Shown in pieces: positions 23,201 to 35,200 of a stretch of 64,000 nucleotides of DNA. The notes under the pieces are model-generated. The model had not been told where the DNA came from. It worked only from the letters and a program-made list of their open reading frames with translations, and ran no database searches. How positions within the stretch are numbered: position 1 is the stretch's first letter; every line of letters starts with the position of its first letter. Made by a program: the position numbers and the translations under genes. Source of the stretch: Phoronis australis (taxonomy: Eukaryota > Phoronida > Phoronidae); the NCBI GenBank assembly GCA_002633005.1, contig NMRA01000503.1:1-64000 (forward strand), in the 5' to 3' direction.

Positions 23201-26200
23201 ATGAGCTTCAGTCAAAACTAGAAAAGTCCAAGTCTGATAGTGTAATGGAACTGGACAGGCTTCGGAAAGGAAACTCCAAGTTACAGGAGCGGTTACGTGC
23301 TGTTCAGGTGAGTACTAGAACACATGACTTGGTGTCACTGTTATAAATACCTTTGCATTCTTTTGCTTATTTTATTCCATAGTTTTCATGATTTGATTTT
23401 TTCACTGCTGCTACATGTTGTTCTGCTGAAAACCATTATCTCCCAAATGGTTTTGATTTGAGTCCAACATGTTCTAACAATTCTCACTATATCACCATTT
23501 CCATCTTCGCTGTCTAGAACTGACAGCCAAAGGTGGTTAAAAAGTAATAACTGCAGTCTGCCCGCCTATCAAAAGTAATACTCGATTTAAAGCTCTAACC
23601 GTTATGAAATTGGTCTCATATTGTTCCTTACTCCGATTAGGGTTATTATCTGCCAAGCTGCCCAAGTTGGGTTGACACCGTAGTCTTTTGATCTGCTGAA
23701 ATCTGTATGACTAGTTCTGTTACTATGAGCCCACACGTGAAGGGGCAGGTGCTTGTGCCTTCTGATAAAAAATTTCTTTCATAGAAAAAGAAAATACCCC
23801 CTCTCACTCACCACCAATATAATTGCTCTTGGGAAACTTAATTCATAGCCTCTGTACCGTGTTCAGGTCGTAACAAATGTGTTAGAAGTACTGACTGCTC
23901 TGTGGTTAATGAAACCTTCTACTGCCTTTGGGAAAGTTTCAATTGTTGGAGGGGAATTTTTTGGCCTTTTGAGGGGAATTTTGTGCATTTTTAAGGTCGT
24001 TGAGAGGGGAGTAAGGTCAATATGTGGCACAAATCAATGCATGGAGGCTCCTAAGTTTAGCAACAGGTCACTTATTGTCTGTGGCAATTAATATTGGGTT
24101 TGTGCAATAATTTACAGCAAGCCAATGAGAAGAGGGTTAGTGAGAATGAAAATGAAATCAAGGAGCTTGAAGCAAACTGTGACAAATTGAAAGCCGAACT
24201 TTCTGCGTCAAGACGTCTTCATCCTAAGCAGAACCAGGAAATTAAAAAAGACAGTGAGAAACTTCAGGTGACTAAATACTTAGTTTTAATTTGCTCTCTG
24301 AAACAGCAGTGTTCTGTCACTGACATCTGTGTATGGTGAATTCTCACTACTTTAGGTCACAATGTGGCCGACAAAGTGAAATTGTATTTTTACTAAGTAT
24401 AGGTCACATCAAATTAATGCTGCATCAGTTCTGAACCATAGCTACCACCAGAAAATATTTTGAAAAATGGTGGACATACACAACTGGCAATTGTTTTATT
24501 CAAAATTAGTGAGATTTTGCTGTATTTTAATTTGCATTGTAGTGATCCTAGCACGACATCGCTATTAGATGACAGCTTCTTCATTTTTTCTACGTTATTC
24601 CCACTTATTTAGCACATGATATGGCTGACAAAATGAATTTCTATTTTCTCAAATTTCACCTCAAAAATGTAGATTAAGAAATTTTTAGGAAAGCATGAAT
24701 TGTACTGTTTAGATGCCAGAAGACAACTAAGCTTTCCATTATTTGGGGTTAAATAATCAGTCTTTAATAATGGGAAAATGACAGTTTTGACAATTGTGTT
24801 TTTGCGAAATGAATGGAAAATTGCCGTAATTAGGCTCAGCTAAAAGCAGATATCTTGGCAAACCTTACTATAATAACTTACTAGGTTAAGCTGAAAGGGA
24901 CACATTGCACAGAGGTTACAGTGTGCTTTAAAGTAGCACAGACTTTAGATGTTCCTTAAAGGAACGTATTTTACAGTGGTTGAAAATATACCTTGTAGGA
25001 ACTCATCACACACAAACGATAAATGGAAGAAGCACGTTTTGCAAGATGTTAGCTGTCTGCTTGAAAGGAGCCTTTGTTATTCATCTCTGAGCAGTGTTTG
25101 TCTTATTACAGTACACACCAAAAGTAGCCAACTCGGTTTACTTGCACTCAGGGAATTCTGCTTGCTCCCAGTTGTGGCTGCGGGGAATTCTGGGTCATTT
25201 TTGGCATGTACTGTAGTTGATAAATGTCGTCAAAGTTTAACGCGAGTACAATGTGTCATTCAGGAAACTTGCAATTTTAACAGCACTATTTGTCATTTCT
25301 TTTTATTTCCGAAACAGAAGCTGGAGAAAGAGAATGTGCGGTTGAAGGACAAGTTGCTTGGCTTGGAAGCTGATCTGGCCACAACGTCGAAGAGTGTGCT
25401 AGATGAGCAGCTGAAGTATCAGGAAGAACTGGGTAGACTGGAAAGAGAGAAACAAGATTTAACCATGCAGACTAGAGAAATGAGACAAAATCTAACCTCC
25501 ATACACGCACAGCAACCACAGGTGAGGTCATGACCAGAATTTTAGCAGAATTTTATCAATAGGCATTCTTTCCTACTTTACCAACTTGGCATGGAAATCA
25601 TGGAATAAATTGATAAAGGGATTAGGCTCATGATCTGGGCTGCGTTACGTAGATCCAAGACATTAGTCATGCACCTCTTCGCTTATGGAGCTGGAAAAGT
25701 GAATTCTATCCCATAATTTAGAGATTCTATCCCGTAATTCGATCTTCCAGTATCATTTTTCTAGGTTGTGCTATAAAGGTTTGCAGCTTATTCGCATTGC
25801 CTTTCACTCTCGTGATTTTGCACAATCTCACTTCTCTCACCAGAAATGTGCTCTACAGAACAGACTTGGTCTAAAAAGTTTCCTTGCTGAGAAGGCCGTT
25901 TTTTCCAAAATTAAGGGGCTGCAATTGATATGCTGGTTAATTTTACACAAATTGGTCAACCTTAGAAACATTGGTGGCTTTTCGACGATCACTTTTAATA
26001 TTGCCAATGGCTCTTTAGTAGAGACTCTTGATACCACTAATATTTGGCTGCTCATTCCACACTAAACTTTGAATGGAACCAACGTAATTTTTGAACTTTC
26101 AAAAAGTTAAATTATGGTAGTTTTAGAATTTTACTTGGACTTCTCCTTGTAGGTTGTCACCAAGATTCAAAAAGTGGAAGTCGAGTGTCAGTCTACAACA

Positions 26201-29200
26201 AAAGCCTTGGCACAGGTTGAGGAGGAGAAGAAGAAGTTAGAAAAGCAGCTTGAAGCAGCACAGCAGAGCAGTGAACGAACAAAGAGACAACTGAGTGATG
26301 TGCAACAGAGAAACGAACTACTTACTGAACAGGTTGGCGCTATATTAAGATTTACCTGGAAATGGGGTGTATTGCGTTTCCGTGCAGTTTTATTACGACA
26401 GGTGCAATGTTTGCCCAAAGGGTGCCCATTAGGTACATGAATATATTGGTCCTCGCTCTCGCTGGTATTCCACATTTTACAGTACTATGGGGGTATGAAT
26501 GGCCTGATTTTCTCAACCAAATTTGAAATCTGCCCTCATGGTGGGGGAGGGGGGCAAGTAGGTTGCTTCAGCACAATGAGACAGCTCCTGGAAAACAGTG
26601 GGAGTACAGACTCTCTGGAAAGTTATGTTTAGAGTTGTTTACTTCAGCTCAAATACAGGACCCGCCTCAACTAAGGAAAAGTTGCTGTTTGCTTCTGAGT
26701 GGGAATTTTAGCATCCTTGAAGCAATTTTGAGAAAGGACTACAACTTTGAAGTTAGTTGGCCCAAAATTTACAACTTGGGGCCGTGGGATATATGACGCT
26801 TTTTTTCTTTTTGGATTTCAGCTCTCAAACAGAACTAATCAAGATGGCCTCCAACTTGCCTCGGCATCCAAGGCTCTTGCAGAGGTGAAGGTACAAAACC
26901 AACAGCTTGAGGAGAAGTATATCATGTATCGCAGCAAAGCTGACGAGTTTGAATCGTCAATGAAAGTTGAACAGGCTAAAAACAGTGATTTAAAAGACCA
27001 GGTAGTTGGATTAATATACGATGTTGATAATTTGCTCGTTTCATTTTTTCAGAATTCGTGTAATTCGGCAACACCCTTTTGCATAAACAGAACTTATTGA
27101 AAACATGACTACCATTTATGTTTATCATTTTAGTGTCAGACCTTTCAAGAAGTGATGTAATATTGCTCTATATTTTGAGGTCTTGAATCCCCTGATGCTT
27201 ATGTAATACAGATCGTAACTGTGTTTTCATGAGACATTTTCTTAATTACTGTATTGTTTAATTGTTATAATTAATTAAAAATGTGTAAATTAGATGGCCC
27301 CTGTCCCAGCAATCCAAGGTGGAGCTTAATACAGAAGTTTAACTGCATATGTCTGATTACTAAAAGAAGTGTAAAGTATTTCTCTTTTTTCTCTCTGTCG
27401 TACAAAGTTCAGTTCATGAAATGCATTACGTGAGTGTTTTTCTTTGTTTTTGTTATGTTTGATGTTTCACGTAAGCATGTTACTGGTGTCACGGAATGTA
27501 AATCAGCTTTTTGCTTGCTTTTAACTTTATTGCTGGCTGATTGAAAAATGTTTGTATTGCCTTAAAACCTGCTCTTAAGTAATGCATGGTTTCATATTTT
27601 GCCCACCAGAGGTTTCATTGACAACTAGTTTCATCTTTGTCTTTATTGATTGTTGTCAATCATTTCTTGTTATTTATTCACAAATCAGTTTCGAGATCGT
27701 GGCTTGGTGGATATTTATATTTTTAATTCAATCTGTTTTGAAAGTGTATGGAAAGTGTATGTACTGAGTAGTGCGTGTGTGTAGGCATGCTGCCAAGCTG
27801 TTGGCTGGTTGTTTGTTATTTTGTGATTTACAAGTCATGAGATATGGATTCGCAAGTAATAAGATTGAAGTATTACCCATTGTTTATTTTGGTGTAACAT
27901 TTTCATAAATTGGACACACCATTTGGCTTAACCTTGTGGCTACAGTTCACAAATTCTTCATCACAGACTACTGTTCAATGTCACATTGACTCCATGATTA
28001 CAAAATAGTTCCCTTAAAATGAGCGACATGAATTCACATAGAGCAATGCCTCTTTTGATTGTCTTACAACTTAACAGGGATTTCACCTCATCTTTATTTA
28101 TAGATTACACATCTGAAAGCAAAAATGGCAACTGCCAAATCAGAGTTCAAAAAGGAGATAACGCTGTGTGAGGAGGGCAAAGCTGAGGCTCTGCACAAGT
28201 TACAGATGACTTCCCAGAATGCCCTGGCTTCCTATAGGAACAGGTGTAAGAAGATGGAGATCAGTGCTCTGATGATGGTCAATGTTGTAAAGAAACTGCA
28301 TGAGGACTACATGGCATTAAAACAACAAGTCAAGGTATTTCCGTCCTTCATGGAACACGTGGTCCAACAGTCTTCAAAACAGGTAAAAATTGTTTTTTTT
28401 TTAATGAAGGAAAGTCATTTTCATGTAGGTTAAATGCGTACACTTTTCCCGACCCCCCCCCCCTCCCTGAAAGCACACAAAACAGCAATGTTTTTTTTTT
28501 GTATCTGTTGCACTGCAAGTGTACTTCATAGTTTAATACCAGTGTTGGCTTGTACACTGAAGTCGTATAAAGTAAAACATTATTTCAAACAACTCTTTGT
28601 GTATTTTGTTTTTGCCTGTTGGAACTGGGCAATATTTCTGCTATTTGTTGTTTTTATGATGTGAAAGGGTAATTGAAAACATTGACTTCTGTTATTGGAC
28701 ATCACTTTCTGTATGTCAACAAAAGTATACCCTACCAGCAAGTGTCGACCCCCTCCCTCAAAAGCGTACGGTTTGTACGTTCGTGAAAATGTCGATGATT
28801 GCGAATGGTCCCTACCTCATCATTGCTGAATACTGGTTACCATGAGGGTCCTCAGTACATTCACACCACATTCATTTCTGTTTATGGTTATGTATCTCAT
28901 TATATGGAGCTTTAAATTAGATTATATGAAAATGTTTGCGTTGATTTTTACTTTTACATTTTACTTTTTTAAATGTTTGGAAAGCCGGTCACGAAATGTT
29001 GTGAAGTACTTTACAAGAAATTAATAATATTTCACGCTTAAGGTGCCTGTCAAAGTTAACATGAAAGCTTTCATTTGCATTAAATTCAGAAACATAAACA
29101 CTTCTATGCATTGTGATATTTGGTTGTTACGACCTTGAGTAAAGAAAGCAGACACATATCACACTAGACCACACTGTCTCCTCACAACATTTGAGTGTAG

Positions 29201-32200
29201 TAGACTAACTTCAGAAGGAGGATTGCTTGTTGCATTTATGTTGTCAGTAGTGATTTGTAACACGTAGCATCGAAATGGACATTTCTAGGACAACCTCATT
29301 TAATGAGCTTCACCACTTTTATGCACAAAAGAAACTGATGTAACATGCTTTGCCTCGCTCTTCATTACCTGAGGTGGGCAGATGAACCCATGCCTCAAAA
29401 TATCTTGTAAATTCTCTCCACTTTGACTAGAGGACTGAACATTTAATTTGACTTGCAATTATACATTACTGGTTATTGTAGATCTCTGAAGCCATCGCCA
29501 CTGTTGATGAGACAAACAAAGACTTGGTGCGCAAATATCAGAAAGAGTTGAGATTAAGGAAGAAGTATCATAATGAATTGGTTGAACTGAAAGGTAGAAT
29601 ATTTTTTATGAAAAAATAGTGCAGGTGGTCTGATGTGCACAGGTTGCTCAGATGGGTCTAGCAGTGGGATCCAGTAGAATTTGATCCTGCGACCTTGTGA
29701 ACATGAGGCAGACACTCAACGTACTAGGTCAAACTGGGGAGTATTCACTTACAGAGACTTGGATTTTGAGAACCAGCTTTTTACCACTTATTCAGAGGAG
29801 ATATTGGGTTCTCAAGATGTGAGATCCCTGGTAGTGACTAGTACCAGAAGTGTCATCTTTTCTACATCATAGGAACAGTGAACTATGAAGTCAGTAACAA
29901 AATTATTAAAACATTATTGTGCTATATCTTGTATTTATCTCGTAGTCATGAATAAGGTGAATTGTGTGGGTTTTTGCAGCTGAAGTGAACCCTGACAAAG
30001 ATTTGGTGTTTCAAAGAACTTAAAGTCCCAAATGTATAAATTAAGGGCACCGTTGCTGCATAAATGAGCTTGGATATTTATTAGTGAGAGTTTTGATAAT
30101 TGCAAATGGATTTTGAACCAAGTGAAGTACACACCAAAAGTATTCAGACAAGATGACCCAGAATTCCCCATCACGACGACTTGGCAGAAGCCAATTTCAT
30201 TGTCAAAGTTGTTTTTCCTTGAGACCTTGAATGAAGCAAAGTTAACAGGAAAGTTAATAAGGTGGCAAACATTTTTAAGTCTGTGCGCATGCCACCTGTT
30301 GGCCACATCATGTGACTGAATGAACTTAAGTCTGAAAATATTTATGCCCCGACTGAGACTCGAATCCGGGACCTTCATTTAACGGTGCAGAGACTCTAGT
30401 CCTCTGTGCCATCGGAACCACTGGCCAAACACAGAAATCCAATCGGACTTAGCAATAGGCATCCTGGCCACAAGGTGGCTAAAGCATTCTATAATTATAA
30501 TTTTACCTCCATAATAATTATTACCAGTTATTTTTGCTGTTAACAGAATTACCCATCATGACGGGAAAATGTCATTTTGTCAGTTTATTTTTATCTTGCA
30601 CTGTACAAGTAATAACAGGACAAATATGGTTTGAATGCACATGAGAGTGCTACTAAAATTTTGTTTATTATCACAACTCAATTGTCTAGGTAACATTCGC
30701 GTGTTTTGTCGTGTACGGCCCACCACCAGTGAGGACACATCTTTACCTCAGTCCAACTGTGTCGCAAGCTTTGACCAAGACGACGATGGCCTGTTGATGA
30801 TTAATAACAAGGGAAAGGAGACTGTGTTTGATCTGGACAAAGTGTTTAGTATGAAGAGTACTCAGCAACAGGTGGGCAGTGTTGTGGTTATTTGATATTT
30901 TACGTGAGATTGCATGTGCTGTTGCTATGCTCGCATAGCTGTTATGAGTATTATGGAGGGACATACAAGGACTTTGGTGGCTGGTTTTGTTTTATTTTGA
31001 ACTTTTCTTTTTTTTTGTACAATACTGTGAAATCTCACTTGTGTAGGACTCAATGTGGCTCACACATTCAAGTGAAATATTATTTTAGTGAAATATAAGT
31101 GGCCAAAAATAAAATGCTTTACCATCTTTAAGTTCTACTCCTGACATTGTTTGGAGAAATTTTGAGTATTGACAGCAATGTTAGAAGCTGATGAAAATTG
31201 AAAAAGGGTCAGTTTTAGTAAGTCTGTCTGAAATTGGATAGATATTGTCGTAAACAAACCAGTTTATGAAATAAGGTTTTCATTTCTTGTGTTCCTCATT
31301 TGTTTGAAATGAGGTCAGTGTTTCATGTTGGGTTGAAGCTGTTGTATTTGGAGCTCAATAAGCTTGGGCTGTCTCATTTGATTCTTGCACTGTCGTAATT
31401 CATCATTCCAGCCTTGCAACCATTCACTTTAATGCTAGTCTTTGCTGTTGAGGTCTTGAACTTAATCGCTTGCCTTTCACTTGCATGATTTCGCATGGTC
31501 TAACGTGATTTCACCAAACTCACAGAAAGCTAGATCTATAGATCGAACCCCAGGGGTCTGTTTCATGAAAAGTAGCTTAAGACTTGAATTAGAAATTTTA
31601 TCTTAGGCTCAAAACAACAATTTCTGAAAAAAATAATTAAGTCTCACTTCAGCAAATTGCAAAGTATCTGAGAATCTACACATCACATAACTGTCAGTTA
31701 TTGAAATAATTTCTACAAATTATTTCTAGACTGTGAAGCGCTCATAATTACTTCGCTTGTAAATATTTTTCGGCAATTGTGAAGTGGCAGCATAAGATCA
31801 AATTTCTTTCTTAAGTCTTAAGTCACTTTCAGGAAACAGAACCCAGGTGCATGACAGTTTACATTTCTTGTGACACTTTCTTCTGTGCCCTTTAATTGAA
31901 AGATTATGTACTTAGTAATCAAACAGGTTGTGTTTGGTCCGTGGTTTACCGTTTGCCATCCAGCCTACTGCTGAAACTATGACAACCATCATTCTAGCAC
32001 TTCAGTTTTCTTGTCAATGCTTTTGACCTGGTCAAGTTGGACCTAAAAGGAAGTTGTATTTCTTCTTTTTTGTATCAGTGGCCTGTTCAATCAAAAAAAC
32101 AAACTTGTTTTTTTTTTCAGGAGAAGCCAGAAATGGCTAAAAGATCAGTTGATGTGGTTTTGGGAATAAAATAGGGTAAATGCAACGATTGAAACTGTTT

Positions 32201-35200
32201 ATCTTTCAAATTTTGTGGACTCTTTTTTGTTCTTCAGGTATTTGCAGATGTCTGCCCAGTAGTGACATCTTGTGTGGACGGTTACAATGTGTGCATATTT
32301 GCTTATGGCCAAACAGGGTCTGGGAAAACATATACAATGGAGGTAAGGTTCGACATGAAATGCCTGGTTTGCCAGAATGTTTTTTATCACAATAGCTTGA
32401 GAGTGCATGGACACACATCTTCGAGAACTTTTTGTTCCCAGATCAAAGATCATGTTGATTGATTTGTTTTGACATTAACATTAAAAATATTCGACGACTT
32501 AATTTTAATTTAACTGGATTGTTTGCCAGATGTGTCCATCAAGTTTAACGTTAATATCTGACCTCTTAAATGGCAAGAAATCAGCTAGGCCATTGCTTTA
32601 AAAACTAATTAGTAAATCCTGTGTGCCACATACTCCTGAACATGACCAGTGCTTTGCGCACTACTCTACATGATGTCTCGGTTTACTAATGTTTCAACAT
32701 TGTATTAAAGCCATTATGAGAGGATGACAGATTTACCAGACTATCACTCAGTGACTATTAAAATTTTTTGAGATAAAAAGTGGAGATTGATGTTTTTCAT
32801 CAAAGGATTTTTAAGTCACTAAATGTTATTTGCTGACAGTTGTGTCATACACACTTTTCAAGCAATACTTTCTACATATTTACTTTTGTTGAGAAATTAA
32901 TTAATTACACAAATTAAATTTTCACTTTTCCACCATACTGTGTCCTGAATTGGAGAGTTTCCATCGTAGCTTTTCATGTAAGTGGCCCCTATTTTCTAAA
33001 TCAGGCAATGAAAAGTCCTAGTCTTACAGAAGAACATTGTGTCTGAAAGAATTGAGTCAACACTGAATGTTATATTTCCCATTTTCTCAGAATTATATAT
33101 ATTTTGTATACTTTGTACCGGTATTAGGGTCCTGATGATGATCCGGGTATCAACCAGAGGGCGCTCATACAGTTGTTTCATGAAACAGAAGAGCGGTTCA
33201 AGGACTGGTTATATCACATCGATGTCTCAGTTATGGAGATCTACAATGAAATGCCCAGGTACATACCACTACTCTTATTTGTAAACTGTCACCACTCAGC
33301 TTTTATAAGTGAAAAGTTTGATAACTCTTTTGGATGGTTCACACACTCCGGTTGTTGTCTTTTTAACTAAAGGGTGTGTGCAGAAGAGACTTGGGGTGCA
33401 AGAAATCTTTGTTTGTGCTACGAATACTATCCCTTGATTAAGCATTCCTGCCTCACCAACCAGTCCCTGCCGCAGTTGCTGTCATTTTGTTGTTTTGGGA
33501 GATTCTTGCATCTCCGGAACTCACGCACATGCTGGTCTTGTGGATCAGCATGTTAGTATGGGAAGTCGCAGACGGAACACATGGACAGATTTTGGTGACG
33601 TGAAGCATTCTATTATTTGAACAAAATTGTGCAAAGTGGTGGAGAAGGAAGGCTGGTGATCAAGGATACCAACCTGAGTCAGCTTTTAGCTGCACCATCT
33701 GCGAAAGGAACTGTCACTCCCGAATAGGACTGAATGGTCAGTCAAGACGCTCCGCCGAATAATGAGGTTTATTCAGAATGCAACTGGCGAATGCCAATCA
33801 GTAACGTAATATTCAGTCAATACTTTGTAGCGGTCAATATTCTAAAGCTTTCATTGTTTGTAGAGATCTTCTGAGCTCCGACCCTACAAACAAATTGGAG
33901 ATCAAGATGAATGCCAGTGGTGAGGTGTTTGTCCCTGGCCTAACAAGGATTGAAGTGAAAACTGTGGAAGATGTGAACAATGTAAGTGGTAAAATGTAAG
34001 GGGTACCTAGTTGTTATTACCTGTAAGTGAGTTTCCTGGGTAAACAAAAAATAAATAATCTCTGCTATAATGTGTCGCTGTCGAATCAGAAGTACTTAGG
34101 AATGATAATTATTTTGTTGAAAACGTGGTTGTTTTCCTAAGAGTCAGGAATCAAGTCCATAATTTTTAGAGGTAACGTGTCATGGTTTACCCAATTTACT
34201 TAATTTCCAATTTCAAAAACTTAAAATGAGTCACTGTTCAATGTTTCTGCATCAAAATAAAATCTTATGATCCCTGTACAGTTGTGACCCAGCTTTATTA
34301 TCTGGAAATCTCTACTCAAACTCTGTTTATCCATGTATGAGTGAGTAAGCCAAAATGTTGACCGATCTCAAGATATTTGTTACTAAATTTGAAAAATTCA
34401 CAGGTGTCTTAGCCATCAGGTTTCAATTCTTTCAGAGTCAGTAACCCATTCAAATTTTACAAAGGCAAACTTTTTCAATGGAAGCAAATAGATCAGATTT
34501 GATGAGATCACAACTTTGAAAAAGAAAACCTAGATACTTTACCTTTATTCAGACTCTATTTCATCTGTAAAAATGTCGTTTCTGGTATTTTTGTCCTCGA
34601 CCAACAAGCATTTATACAGTGTTGTGCGTCTCTCTTGTTGCAGGTCTTTGCATTGGGGCACACTAATCGTGCTACGTCCTCTACAAACATGAATGAACAC
34701 AGCTCTCGCTCCCACTGTCTTCTGTGTGTCACAGTAACGGGAACAAATAAAACAACTGGTGCTAGAACTTTGGGTGAGTAGATAAAACATGCTCCACCTG
34801 GTGGAGACAAATGTTATTAGCAAATAGGTGTATGCGAAAACATTTCTGTAATGAAAACAAATAAAATAGTTCTTATTGATGAAAGTGCAATCACATAAAA
34901 TATGTGTAAAAACTTAATGAGGTTTCTAATTGTAGGGAAGTTGAACTTGGTTGATTTGGCTGGTTCAGAGCGCATTGCCAAGTCAGGAGCTGAGGGAGCT
35001 CGGCTGAAGGAAGCGCAGAACATTAACAAGAGCCTGTCTAGTCTCGGCGATGTCATCGCTGCGTTGAAAAGTAAACAGCAATATGTTCCATATAGGAACT
35101 CTAAACTGACATATCTTCTTCAAGACTCCTTAGGTAAGAAATTAATGTATCGTGTACTAAGGAGTGTATTATAATCTCTGGTTGTCTAGACTTTTTGTAC

